Below, one piece after another: positions 42,675 to 51,517 of a stretch of 64,000 nt of DNA. The DNA is taken from assembly GCA_036399775.1 (NCBI GenBank), contig DASWMJ010000018.1, positions 66,951 to 130,950 of the forward strand, in the 5' to 3' direction. This DNA is from JADMIH01 sp036399775. Its GTDB lineage: Bacteria > Chloroflexota > Chloroflexia > QHBQ01 > JADMIH01. Each line of letters starts with the position of its first letter. The stretch's first letter is position 1. The notes beneath the pieces are model-generated. The model searched no databases, was not told where the DNA came from, and was given only the letters and a program-made list of their open reading frames with translations. Made by a program: the position numbers and the translations under genes.

Positions 42675-45284
42675 ATGAACCCCAAAGCCTATCGCCTCCC
42701 GCACCACGCCCTGCCCAAGCAGTACGACATCAGCCTGGATGCGCGTACCGGCAGCGACAGCTTTGGGGGGCACGTAACTATCCACCTGAAGATCAACGAG
42801 TCCCGCAACTCTATCATCCTGCATTCACGCGATCTTGTGCTTTCGGACGCCACTCTCACCATGCAGGGGAACGCTGTCAGGGGAGAGATAGCCCTGGACC
42901 CTGAGCGCGAAGTAGCAGAGATTACCTTCCCAGGGGCATTCCCTACGGGTGAGGCAACGCTTGCCATAGCCTTCCAGGGCAAGCTAAACAAGGGCCTCGC
43001 GGGTATCTACCTGGCGAGCGATGGACCTGAGCACTTGCTTTGCACACAGGCGTTCGCCACCGAGGCCCGCACCATCTTTCCCTGCTTCGACGAACCGGCG
43101 TTCAAAGCCCGCTTCAGCTATGTTATTACCACCTCCCCGGACGACACGGTGCTGACCAATAGCCGACTCCTGTCAGTCACCGAATCCCAACCGGAGCAAT
43201 CTCGAAATTCGAAATCCGAAATTCGAAATTCAAGGACGTGGGTTTTCGCTTCCACCAAGCCGATGTCCAGCTACCTTGCCGCTATCGTGATAGGGGATAT
43301 AGCGGCTACACAGGAAGAGAGCGTCAACGGCACGCCTATCAGGGTATGGGCGATGAGGGGCAAGGAGCAGATGGGGGAGTTCGCGCATGGCTATACGGCA
43401 CGCCTCCTCCCCTGGTACGAAGAGTATTTCGGCGTGCCCTACCACTGGGGCAAGTACGACCAGGTGGCGGTGCCGGGCTTCGCGGCGGGGGCGATGGAGA
43501 ACGCGGGGCTGGTCACCTTCCGCCAGGGGGCGCTCCTGATGAATCCCCAGACGGCCTCGTGGCGGCAGGAGAAGCGTATAGCCACCGTAGTGGCGCACGA
43601 GTTCGCCCATATGTGGTTTGGCAACCTCGCCACGATAAAGTGGTGGGACGACGTATGGTTGAGCGAGGCGTTCGCTGAATGGATGGCTCACAAAGCGATA
43701 GACCACTTCAGTCCCGACTACAAAATCTGGGACGATTTCCAGCGTCTCAAGAACCTCGCGCTTGAGACCGATGCCCTTGAGAGCACCCATCCGATCCACA
43801 ATCCCGCCATCGAGACCCCCGCCGAAGCCCTTGAGATGTTCGATGTCATCTCCTACATGAAGGGCTGCTCGGTGCTGCGGATGCTGGAAAACTTCCTGGG
43901 GGAGGAGGCTTTCCGCGACGGGCTGCGCTCGTATATGGTGGAGTTCGCCGAGGGGAACGCGGCGGGCGCGGACCTGTGGCGCAACCTGCAAAGCGCGTCG
44001 AGCGAGCCGGTGACCGAGATGATGCAGGGGTGGGTGTCGCAGGATGGATACCCGCTCATCACGCTCTCCCTGTCGGGTTCCCCCGGGGGCTATACCCTGC
44101 ACGTCAGCCAGCGGCGCTTCTACTCCAGCCCTACCGTTTCGGGCAACGTAGATACCCTGTGGCATGTGCCCCTGGTGGTACGCTATGAGGACCAGGAGGG
44201 GGAGCGCCAGGTGAGGCGTCTGCTGGCAGAGCGCGAAGCTTCAATCACGCTGCCCGTAAGCGGGGAACTAAAATGGTGCTATGCCAACGCGGGCGAGGTA
44301 GGATTTTACCGGCAGGACCTCCACCGCGACATGCTGGACGCGCTACTCGACATGCTCGATAGCCTCTCCCCGGTGGAGCAAATGGGCCTGCTGAGCGACC
44401 AGTGGGCGTTGGTACGCAACGGCTCGCGGGTTATATCGCAATTCCTGGATGTACTCGCGCAGGTAGCCGCCAGCGACAACTACGGCGTGCTTGAGCAGGT
44501 CGTCACTCATTTGCACACAATAGAGGGATTGGTAGAAGATACGGGGGATGGCGAGGCGGTGCGGGGGTTCAGGACGTGGGTGGGTGCTCTATTCCGAGAG
44601 AAACAAGCGGAGTTAGGGTACGAGCCGCGCCAGGGGGAGCTGCAGAACGCCACGCAAGCACGCACGTACATCCTGGACGCACTCACGACTATCGCTCTTG
44701 ACGAAGAAGCCTTGACGCAGGCGGCTGCGTGGGCGGAAAAGGAAGCCTCCGACCCCGCCTCGGTTGACCCCAACCTCGCGCCAATCTTCGTGGTGGCCCA
44801 TGCACGTTCAGGCGACCGCGAACTGTTCGACCGTTACGTTGAGATATACAAGCAAAGGAGAGCGTCGGGCGCGTCGCCGCAGGAGACGAACCGCTACGTC
44901 AACAGCTTCGCCTTCTTCCAGGCCGAAGAGCAGGTCGGGCAGACCCTGCAATTGATAGAGGATAATACGCTACCACAGGAGAGCGTTATGCCCCTGTTGA
45001 GCCAGATGCTGGGGAAGCGCCACGCACAACTCGCGGCGTGGGGCTATATCAAAGAGCACTGGGCGAACATAAAACAGCTTGGGGGTATAGGACTGGGCGG
45101 GCTGGTGGAGTCTACAGGCCAACTCCCTGCCTCGGTACGCGACGACCTCAGTTCGTTCTTCGACGCGAACCTTCATGGGGAAGCGCAGATGAGCTACGAG
45201 CGCGCCCTGGAAGCGATGGACCAACTTGCCGAGCTGAAGGCGCGGACCAGGGATGATTTGCTTGCGTGGTTTAAAAGCAAATAA
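42675..45284 (+). CDS. pepN: M1-family zinc aminopeptidase
   Basis: An 869-residue cytosolic aminopeptidase that removes N-terminal residues from peptides. The substrate motif GAMENAGLV is near 271-279. The zinc site is HEFAHMWFGN near 308-317, with the third ligand in WLSEAFAEW about 19 residues later. An ERAP1-like helical domain fills the C-terminal third. TAAGGAG precedes the ATG at 42675. Residues about 177-186 (RNSKSEIRNS) are encoded by four tandem heptamers (43204-43231), inserted in a loop of the N-terminal beta domain. Confidence 0.96.
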   Translation: MNPKAYRLPHHALPKQYDISLDARTGSDSFGGHVTIHLKINESRNSIILHSRDLVLSDATLTMQGNAVRGEIALDPEREVAEITFPGAFPTGEATLAIAFQGKLNKGLAGIYLASDGPEHLLCTQAFATEARTIFPCFDEPAFKARFSYVITTSPDDTVLTNSRLLSVTESQPEQSRNSKSEIRNSRTWVFASTKPMSSYLAAIVIGDIAATQEESVNGTPIRVWAMRGKEQMGEFAHGYTARLLPWYEEYFGVPYHWGKYDQVAVPGFAAGAMENAGLVTFRQGALLMNPQTASWRQEKRIATVVAHEFAHMWFGNLATIKWWDDVWLSEAFAEWMAHKAIDHFSPDYKIWDDFQRLKNLALETDALESTHPIHNPAIETPAEALEMFDVISYMKGCSVLRMLENFLGEEAFRDGLRSYMVEFAEGNAAGADLWRNLQSASSEPVTEMMQGWVSQDGYPLITLSLSGSPGGYTLHVSQRRFYSSPTVSGNVDTLWHVPLVVRYEDQEGERQVRRLLAEREASITLPVSGELKWCYANAGEVGFYRQDLHRDMLDALLDMLDSLSPVEQMGLLSDQWALVRNGSRVISQFLDVLAQVAASDNYGVLEQVVTHLHTIEGLVEDTGDGEAVRGFRTWVGALFREKQAELGYEPRQGELQNATQARTYILDALTTIALDEEALTQAAAWAEKEASDPASVDPNLAPIFVVAHARSGDRELFDRYVEIYKQRRASGASPQETNRYVNSFAFFQAEEQVGQTLQLIEDNTLPQESVMPLLSQMLGKRHAQLAAWGYIKEHWANIKQLGGIGLGGLVESTGQLPASVRDDLSSFFDANLHGEAQMSYERALEAMDQLAELKARTRDDLLAWFKSK
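43204..43231 (+). repeat. In-frame heptamer array, unit GAAATTC
   Basis: Four tandem units (GAAATTC, GAAATCC, GAAATTC, GAAATTC) inside pepN. Seven bases are not a multiple of three, so the peptide cycles through three frames and gives the NSKSEIRNS-type sequence. Confidence 0.95.
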
Positions 45285-45316
45285 AGGTAAGAGTTCAGAG
45301 TTAGCGTAAAAGAGTG

Positions 45317-45408
45317 GTAGGGGTGACCCGGTGGGTCGCCCCGGTCTGGGGAAGCACGTAAGCATGGTACGCCAACCCCAGCAGGGCGACCCACCGGGTC
45401 GCCCCTAC
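45317..45408. repeat. ~90 bp inverted-repeat element, copy B
   Basis: It begins GTAGGGGTGACCCGGTGGGT and ends ACCGGGTCGCCCCTAC, matching the element at 3803-3892 at both ends and in parts of the interior. It lies between the two peptidase genes, and its right end touches the ribosome-binding region of the M20 gene. Confidence 0.8.
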
Positions 45409-45441
45409 CGGAAAGTATGGCACCGACTAGAGGAGGGAACA

Positions 45442-46815
45442 ATGGGCGATATGATTGCCGCAGACTTTGAGGCATACGACCAGTACATAGAGCAGCACTT
45501 CGATGAGATGGTGCAGGAGCTACGCGACTTCTGCGCGCAGCCGACGCTGGCGGGACAGCGCATAGGGGTAGAGGAAGGTGTGGTGCTGGTGCGTGGGCTG
45601 CTCGAGGGGGTGGGCGCACGCACGCTCCCGGTGCCCGCCGGGGACGCGCCGCCCGTAGTGCTGGCCGAGCTAGGTTCGGGAGAGCGCACCCTGCTGATGT
45701 ACAACCACTACGATGTGCAGCCACCGGAGCCGCTTGAATTGTGGGACTCGCCTCCTTACGCGGGAGATGTGCGCGACGGCAATTTCTACGCGCGCGGGGT
45801 GGCCGATGACCGGGGCGATTTCTTGTCGCGGGTGCTTGCGATACGGGCCTACAAAGCCACGATAGGCGACCTTCCTTTGCGCTTGCGATGGTTGGTCGAG
45901 GGCGAAGAAGAGGTGGGCAGCCCCAACCTCGCGCCCGTTGTGGGGGAGCACGCAGACGACCTGCGGGCCGACTGGTGCGCGTGGGAAGGCTCCTCACGGA
46001 ACGCCGAGGGCACCCCGCAGGTTGTATGTGGGGTGAAGGGGATGCTCTACGTGGAGCTACACGCTACCGGCCCTGACCATGACGCCCACTCCGGCCTGGG
46101 CGGCATCCTTCCTAACCCGGCGTGGCGGCTCGTGATGGCGCTCTCTACCCTGCGAGACGAGCGCGGGAATTTTGTGATGGACGGCCTCGACGAAATCGTG
46201 GACATGCCTACGCAGTTGGATATGCGGGCGATGGAGGCCATGCCTTTCGAGGAGCAGTCGCGGCTGGCTATCTATGGGTTGGACCACTGGCAGCGCGGCT
46301 TGCAAGGCCGGGAGGTGCTTGCCGCCGAGATGTTCGAGCCTACCGCCAACATCGCGGGCTTCACGAGCGGGTACAGTGGCGGAGGGGCAAAGACTATCGT
46401 GCCCAGCAAAGCCGTCGTCAAGATGGACTTCCGCCTCGTACCCAGCCAGACGCCGGATAAGATGCTCGCCCTGCTGCGCGCTCACTTCGACAAGCGGGGC
46501 TACGGTGATGTAGAGATAGTACAGATAGGCGCGCTCCAACCCGCCAAGACCCCGGTAGACAGCGCGCTCGTGCAGGCAGCCGCCGAGGTATGGCGCGACC
46601 TGGGAGAAGAGGGCGTGGTGGTCGTGCCCACGACGGGCGGCAGCGGGCCAATGTCGCTCATCACGGCGGAGCTTGGCATCCCCACCGTGATAGCGGGCGG
46701 CCTGGCTAACGCCGAATCTCGCGTTCACTCCCCTAATGAGAGCATCAGGCTGGATGATTTCAAGAGCGCAATCCGCTACTGGGGGCGCTTCTTCGTCAGG
46801 CTGGCGGCAAGCTGA
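45442..46815 (+). CDS. M20-family dipeptidase/metallopeptidase
   Basis: A 457-residue cytosolic metallopeptidase. Zinc ligands and catalytic residues are visible in MYNHYDVQPPEP (His and Asp), ARGVADDRGDF (bridging Asp), EGEEEVGSPNL (catalytic Glu pair) and the later HDAHSGLGG. RVHSPNESIRLDDF near the C-terminus carries the last His. The start is ATG 45442 behind AGGAGGG; a longer frame would begin inside the repeat element. The neighbouring M1 aminopeptidase suggests joint peptide degradation. Confidence 0.94.
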   Translation: MGDMIAADFEAYDQYIEQHFDEMVQELRDFCAQPTLAGQRIGVEEGVVLVRGLLEGVGARTLPVPAGDAPPVVLAELGSGERTLLMYNHYDVQPPEPLELWDSPPYAGDVRDGNFYARGVADDRGDFLSRVLAIRAYKATIGDLPLRLRWLVEGEEEVGSPNLAPVVGEHADDLRADWCAWEGSSRNAEGTPQVVCGVKGMLYVELHATGPDHDAHSGLGGILPNPAWRLVMALSTLRDERGNFVMDGLDEIVDMPTQLDMRAMEAMPFEEQSRLAIYGLDHWQRGLQGREVLAAEMFEPTANIAGFTSGYSGGGAKTIVPSKAVVKMDFRLVPSQTPDKMLALLRAHFDKRGYGDVEIVQIGALQPAKTPVDSALVQAAAEVWRDLGEEGVVVVPTTGGSGPMSLITAELGIPTVIAGGLANAESRVHSPNESIRLDDFKSAIRYWGRFFVRLAAS

Positions 46816-46938
46816 TCTGCGCCCTTCCAAGCGCCGTGAGGATGTGTATAACTTGTTGCGTTATCTATTGACGCGCGCCTCTTGAGGCTGTATACTGCCA
46901 TTACTTCGAGACGGACGGTTCGCCGGAAGTTTTGAAGG

Positions 46939-46985
46939 AACAGAAATCCAGAGGGTCCTTCACCGGATTGTCTGGATTTTCTGTT
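46939..46985. terminator. Hairpin between convergent genes
   Basis: AACAGAAATCCAGA (46939-46952) pairs with TCTGGATTTTCTGTT (46971-46985) with one bulged base. It sits between the convergent M20 and NMN adenylyltransferase genes and probably ends both transcripts; the right arm overlaps the minus-strand stop codon. Confidence 0.55.
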
Positions 46986-47485
46986 TAACCGTCTTGTGTG
47001 GCCTTCGCGTAATAGGGGCGCACAGCAGGCGCTATGTAGCCCCAATTGCCTAGCGGGTCTTGCCGAATCATGGTGGCGGAAATGGGCACGCTGCCCTTGA
47101 ACCTGTCCACGCAAACGTGGCGGCAGCCCAGCACTTCGGCCAGCTTATCTCCATACTCCTCACCCGTGAAGACGACATCCAGGTCGGGTGCGTAGCCGCG
47201 TATCAGGCTCTTCCAGAGGGTCCAGAAGTCGGGGTGCTCGTGCGGGTAGGAAGGCAATGCCTCTGTGACGTGCAGCACCCTGCATTGCGGGTAGGTTTCA
47301 TGTACCCATTGCCAGCGCAGGTGCCCGTCTATAGGCTCGGTCGGGAGCGTGCAGACGAGTATGGTCAGGTGTTCCACCTGCGCCAGCGCGGTGTCTATCA
47401 GGTAGCAGTGCCCCGCCGTGAGGGGCATGAATTTGCCGAGTATCAGGCCGGTTCGGGCGCGGCCACCCTCAACGCCTTGCGCCAT
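46985..47485 (-). CDS. NadR-like NMN adenylyltransferase (no kinase domain)
   Basis: A 166-residue nucleotidyltransferase that would join NMN and ATP to NAD. GLILGKFMPLTAGHCYLIDT has the (H/T)xGH motif, and VPISATMIRQDP has the ISxTxxR motif. VVFTGEEYGDKLAEVLGCRH and WGYIAPAVRPYYAK match the NMNAT half of NadR. The protein stops exactly where the ribosylnicotinamide kinase domain would begin. The start is uncertain; ATG 47485 lies within the end of pnuC (about 43 bp overlap), and a longer frame to 47596 lacks homology. It is the last gene of the NAD operon. Confidence 0.85.
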   Translation of the reverse strand: MAQGVEGGRARTGLILGKFMPLTAGHCYLIDTALAQVEHLTILVCTLPTEPIDGHLRWQWVHETYPQCRVLHVTEALPSYPHEHPDFWTLWKSLIRGYAPDLDVVFTGEEYGDKLAEVLGCRHVCVDRFKGSVPISATMIRQDPLGNWGYIAPAVRPYYAKATQDG

Positions 47486-48018
47486 TCGAGCAGACCCCCT
47501 ATAGCGAGCAGCAGAAAGACCACGTACAGGCCCGCCGTCAAGAGCACGTCTTTGTAGATGTAGATACCTATCGAGAGCACGTCCACAGCGATCCACAGGT
47601 ACCAGCTTTCCAGTTTCTTACGCATCAGCAGAAGCTGGGCCAGCACGCTCATACCCGAAGCGGTGGCATCCCAGAAGGGTATGTGCGCGTCCGTGTACAT
47701 AGAGAAGAGATAGCCTACCGCGAACACGCTCGCGACCAGTCCGACCCCAATGAGTGCGACCTGGCTCGGCGTGAGAGTAGAGATGGGCAGCTCCGTCTGA
47801 TTACGCCCGCCGCGCAGCCAGTAGTACCAGCCCATAAACGACGTTGCCAGGAAGAATATCTGCAACCCCATATCGGCGTATAGCTTGATGTCGAAAAAGA
47901 GGATGGCGAAAGCAGCCACGCTCACAATGCCGGTCGGCCAGCACCAGATTGACCTCTTGACTGTGAGCCACACCGACAATAAGCCAAAGACGACACCTAT
48001 TATTTCAGCAGGACTCAT
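47443..48018 (-). CDS. pnuC: Nicotinamide riboside transporter
   Basis: A 191-residue membrane protein with about seven hydrophobic segments. IIGVVFGLLSVWLTVKRSIW, CWPTGIVSVAAFAILFFDIK and LESWYLWIAVDVLSIGIYIY are typical of PnuC, which facilitates uptake of nicotinamide riboside. GGAGG lies before the ATG. It follows nadA by 39 bp and overlaps the NMN adenylyltransferase gene. A kinase would be needed to trap the imported riboside; none is seen in the window. Confidence 0.94.
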   Translation of the reverse strand: MSPAEIIGVVFGLLSVWLTVKRSIWCWPTGIVSVAAFAILFFDIKLYADMGLQIFFLATSFMGWYYWLRGGRNQTELPISTLTPSQVALIGVGLVASVFAVGYLFSMYTDAHIPFWDATASGMSVLAQLLLMRKKLESWYLWIAVDVLSIGIYIYKDVLLTAGLYVVFLLLAIGGLLEWRKALRVAAPEPA

Positions 48019-48057
48019 GGCGTCTACCTCCCAAGATTAACGTTGCCCATTACCATA

Positions 48058-49113
48058 TCAAGGCTTTATCGCAAGCATGCGGTCTATGGATATGCGCGCT
48101 TTTGCCGCTATCTCCGGCTCCACCTCTACCTGGGGGTGCATGTCGCGCAGGCAATCGCGCAGCTTCTTGAGGGTGATCTGCTTCATAAAGCAGCATACCG
48201 CCCCGTCGTCGGCGGGTACGAAGTTCTTGCCGGGGTTCTCCTTCCGCAAGCGGTGGAGCAGGCCCGTCTCGGTGGCTACCAGGTGGGTAGTGACGGGAGA
48301 CCTGCGGGCGTGCTGCACCATCCCCTCCGTTGAAAGGACGTGCGTGCTCTCCGCAGGCAAGGTGCCCTTTTCACGCGCCCACACATACCGGCTGGTGCAG
48401 CCGCACTCAGGGTGTATAAGCAGGTCCGCGTCGGGGTATGCCTGCCGGTTGGCTTCTATCTCGCGTGGGCGGATGCCCGCGTGGACATGGCACTCACCCA
48501 TCCATAGCTCCATGTTCTCGCGGCCCAGGGAATGCTTCAGCCACGTGCCCAGGTAAACGTCGGGCAGGAAGAGTATCTTTTTGTGTTCGGGGATGGCGCG
48601 GATCACGGCCTGGGCGTTGCCGCTCGTCACGCAGTAGTCCGACTCGGCCTTGATAGCCGCCGTCGTGTTGACATAGCTGACGACCACCGCGCCTGGGTGC
48701 TGCGCTTTCCAATCGCGCAACTGGGCAACCGTGATGGAGTCGGCCAGGGAGCAGCCCGCCATCCTGTCCGGTATGAGCACGATGCGCCCAGGGTTGAGTA
48801 TCTTGGCGGTCTCCGCCATGAAATATACGCCGCACATGGCGATTACGGGTGCGGCGGTACGTGTCGCCTCGATTGCCAGGCCGAGCGAGTCGCCAACGAA
48901 GTCAGCCACGTCCTGCACCTCCGGCACCTGGTAGTTGTGCGCCAGGATGACTGCGTTGCGCGCCTTTGCCAGTTGGCGCACCTCCGCCTGTAGCGCCGCG
49001 ATTGCGGAATTTTGAATTTTGAGTTTTGAATTTTGAATTATGTTTGGCGTGTCGAGGGTTGTGGTCGTGGCTGTACTGCTATTGCCATTTGTTATTTGCT
49101 TTATGTTGTTCAT
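48058..49113 (-). CDS. nadA: Quinolinate synthase
   Basis: A 351-residue [4Fe-4S] enzyme that condenses iminoaspartate with dihydroxyacetone phosphate to quinolinate. Cysteines for the cluster are in VIAMCGVYFMAETAK, IHPECGCTSRYV and DDGAVCCFMKQIT. The N-terminal about 38 residues are not conserved; residues about 25-36 (IIQNSKLKIQNS) are encoded by a heptamer array. The start ATG overlaps the nadC stop (TAATG), so translation is coupled. Confidence 0.96.
   Translation of the reverse strand: MNNIKQITNGNSSTATTTTLDTPNIIQNSKLKIQNSAIAALQAEVRQLAKARNAVILAHNYQVPEVQDVADFVGDSLGLAIEATRTAAPVIAMCGVYFMAETAKILNPGRIVLIPDRMAGCSLADSITVAQLRDWKAQHPGAVVVSYVNTTAAIKAESDYCVTSGNAQAVIRAIPEHKKILFLPDVYLGTWLKHSLGRENMELWMGECHVHAGIRPREIEANRQAYPDADLLIHPECGCTSRYVWAREKGTLPAESTHVLSTEGMVQHARRSPVTTHLVATETGLLHRLRKENPGKNFVPADDGAVCCFMKQITLKKLRDCLRDMHPQVEVEPEIAAKARISIDRMLAIKP
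49007..49041 (-). repeat. In-frame heptamer array, unit GAATTTT
   Basis: Five tandem units (one GAGTTTT, last GAATTAT) inside the 5' part of nadA. On the coding strand the unit is AAAATTC, which has no stop codon in any frame; the opposite orientation would introduce TGA. Confidence 0.95.
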
Positions 49114-49982
49114 TAGATTATCTCCAGTGAGAAGTCCAGGGAGCCTGCCGAGTGGGTCAGCGCGCCCAGGGATATATAGTCGACGCCTGTGCGGGCTACG
49201 TCGGACAGGTTGTCAAGGGTGATGCCGCCACTGGCTTCCAGGCGTGCTCGCCCGGCAGTGTGCGCTACGGCGGCTTCTAATTGCGCGATAGTATGGTTGT
49301 CGAGCATTATCAGTTGTGCGCCCGCGCTCAAGGCCTCGTCCAATTCGGCTGGGTTTGTAACCTCGACTTCGATTAGCTGCGCCGGAGCTATGCGCCGGCG
49401 GGCGGCCTCTACCGCCTGCCGGATACCTCCGGCGGCTCTTATGTGGTTGTCCTTTATTAGCACGGCGTCGTCCAGGCCTGCGCGATGGTTCCGGCAACCG
49501 CCTACTCGCACGGCATACTTTTCGAGAACGCGATGGCCGGGGGTGGTCTTGCGCGTGTCAAGCACAGTGGCACCCGTACCGATGACCGCTTCAGATGCGC
49601 GGCGGCTCATGGTCGCCACGCCCGACAGTCGTTGCAGGAAGTTGAGTGCTGTGCGCTCGCCGGTCAGGATTGCGCGAGCAGGGCCTTCGATGCGCGCCAC
49701 TACCCGCCGGTCGCCCCACGATCCTTCCTGGGCGCAAGGCTCCATCTTTATGCGCGGATCGAGGGCAGAAAAGACGGCCTCGACTACAGGCAGGCCGCAC
49801 AGCACACCCGGCGCTTTCTGCTCGATGATGGCCGTTGCCTGGGCGTCGGGCGATACGGTGGCCTCGGTGGTGAGGTCGCCCCGGCCAATGTCTTCGGCTA
49901 AGGCAAGCTGGATGATGGCCGCGACGGCGGCGTTGTAGCCAAGCGTCGTGCCGGAAGCAATATCGTTATTGGTAGCTAGCAA
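49113..49982 (-). CDS. nadC: Nicotinate-nucleotide pyrophosphorylase (quinolinate phosphoribosyltransferase)
   Basis: A 289-residue enzyme converting quinolinate and PRPP to nicotinate mononucleotide. Landmarks are LTGERTALNFLQRLSGVAT, DTRKTTPGHRVLEKYAVRVG, CRNHRAGLDDAVLIKDNH and EASGGITLDNLSDVARTGVD. It starts with TTG 49982 behind GAGGAGG, 7 bp away, and overlaps the end of nadB by 7 bp. Confidence 0.96.
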   Translation of the reverse strand: MLATNNDIASGTTLGYNAAVAAIIQLALAEDIGRGDLTTEATVSPDAQATAIIEQKAPGVLCGLPVVEAVFSALDPRIKMEPCAQEGSWGDRRVVARIEGPARAILTGERTALNFLQRLSGVATMSRRASEAVIGTGATVLDTRKTTPGHRVLEKYAVRVGGCRNHRAGLDDAVLIKDNHIRAAGGIRQAVEAARRRIAPAQLIEVEVTNPAELDEALSAGAQLIMLDNHTIAQLEAAVAHTAGRARLEASGGITLDNLSDVARTGVDYISLGALTHSAGSLDFSLEII

Positions 49983-51517
49983 GAATGTACCTCCTCAAAG
50001 TGCGGCGGCATGTCTCGCCGCCAGATGATCCGGCCCTGCCACTCGGCGCGGGTGACGGGGGTGTCGGCCCTGTAGTGCGCGCCGCGACTCTCTTCGCGCA
50101 ACAGGGCAGCTCGCGCCGCAAGGCTCGCGACGAGATGGTCGGGCGGCGCGTAAGCAGTCAAAGGGTCGGGGAGCGCGGCTACCAGGGCACGCAACGCGGC
50201 GGCATTGCGCTCCACTCCCAGGTCGCGGTCCAATCGCGCACCCAGGCCGCCTGGTAAATAATGTTCAGGGCGGGTTTGTGGAGTGGCTATACGAGAAAAT
50301 TTCTTAATTCCACGTTCACGTTCCACCGGCAGAGGGTCGAGCGACCATGCAGCGCACTCTTTATCTGAGTCGTTCAAGGCAGCTAGAGCCGCACGCCGCC
50401 CAAAGACGAGGCATTCAAGAAGGGAGTTGGAAGCTAAGCGGTTCGCGCCCTGCGCGCCGGTGCAGGCCACTTCGCCCGCAGCGTACAGGCCGGGCAGGTC
50501 CGTGCGCCCGTATGTGTCGGTGCGTATCCCTCCCATGCAGTAGTGCGCGGCGGGAGCTATGGGCAGGAGGTCGCGCGCCAGGTCCAATCCCCACTCTCGC
50601 AGGTGTTCGGAGATGGCTGAGAAGTGAGACTCGATGTGCTGGGGGTCTAAGTGCCGTAGCGATAGATAGACCGGTCCGGCCTCGTTGATGTGCCGGGCTA
50701 TCGCCCTCGCTACCACATCGCGGGGGAGTAGAGGGTCCACTACTGCGCGCCCCTCGCCGTCTACGAGCAGCGCGCCTTCGCCGCGTAATGCCTCACTGAG
50801 CAGGTAGGCAGGCGCGCCCGCTACCTGTAAGGCGGTGGGGTGGAATTGGGTAAATTCAAGGTCAGCGAGGCTCGCGCCCGCCTGCCACGCAAGGTAGAGG
50901 CCAATGCCCCTGTTGCCTGGAGGATTGGTCGAGCGGCCCCATAGACCCGCGTAGCCTCCCGTCGCCAGCACAACGGCGTGTGAGCGCAGGACACGGTTTT
51001 TGCTGAGTACACCTACCACTCGCCCATATTCGACAAGCAAAGTGTCTACAGGTGTGTATGGAGCTAGCTCAATTCGGGGGTGGCGCATGGCACGCTCTAG
51101 TAACACCGACGAAACTACCTCACCCGTCGCGCCACCGCCCGCGTGCAGGATGCGCCTGCGGCTGTGACCTGCTTCCAGGCCCAGGTTCGGCCCACCGGGA
51201 CCGCCATCGAAGGGCACTCCGCTTTCAAGGAGGTCTAGCACGGCGCGGCGACCTTCACGCGCCAGCACTTCAACCGCATGCCGGTCGTTAAGGTTTGCAC
51301 CTACAGCTAAGGTGTCGGCTGCGTGCAGTTCGGGGGAGTCGTTGGGGCCGACCGCCGCCGCGATGCCGCCCTGCGCCCAACGGCTTGAGCCGGAGAGGGG
51401 CGCGCCTGAGGTCACGAGGAGAACGCGGGCGCTCTGCCCGGCAGCCGCGAGGGCAGCAGCCAAGCCCGCCACGCCGGACCCTACAACAATCAGATCGGCA
51501 TCGGCAATATGGTTCAC
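49976..51517 (-). CDS. nadB: L-aspartate oxidase
   Basis: A 513-residue flavoenzyme oxidising aspartate to iminoaspartate. The FAD-binding start is LIVVGSGVAGLAAALAAA. ARVLLVTSGAPLSGSSRWAQ, EFTQFHPTALQ, GGIRTDTYGRTDLPGLYAAG and GANRLASNSLLECLVFGRRA are characteristic. The start is GTG 51517, overlapping the NrtR stop (GTGA), with AAAGGGGAG upstream. The C-terminal helical region is somewhat short, and about 40 residues after 380 are Arg-rich and variable. Confidence 0.96.
   Translation of the reverse strand: MNHIADADLIVVGSGVAGLAAALAAAGQSARVLLVTSGAPLSGSSRWAQGGIAAAVGPNDSPELHAADTLAVGANLNDRHAVEVLAREGRRAVLDLLESGVPFDGGPGGPNLGLEAGHSRRRILHAGGGATGEVVSSVLLERAMRHPRIELAPYTPVDTLLVEYGRVVGVLSKNRVLRSHAVVLATGGYAGLWGRSTNPPGNRGIGLYLAWQAGASLADLEFTQFHPTALQVAGAPAYLLSEALRGEGALLVDGEGRAVVDPLLPRDVVARAIARHINEAGPVYLSLRHLDPQHIESHFSAISEHLREWGLDLARDLLPIAPAAHYCMGGIRTDTYGRTDLPGLYAAGEVACTGAQGANRLASNSLLECLVFGRRAALAALNDSDKECAAWSLDPLPVERERGIKKFSRIATPQTRPEHYLPGGLGARLDRDLGVERNAAALRALVAALPDPLTAYAPPDHLVASLAARAALLREESRGAHYRADTPVTRAEWQGRIIWRRDMPPHFEEVHSC

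Noticed and set aside
43230..44165. 311-residue open frame on the minus strand
   Set aside because: Antisense to pepN, whose catalytic motifs are intact in the other strand; shadow of high GC coding DNA.
45331..45441. 37-residue N-terminal extension of the M20 peptidase
   Set aside because: It is translated repeat-element DNA; AGGAGGG precedes the ATG at 45442.
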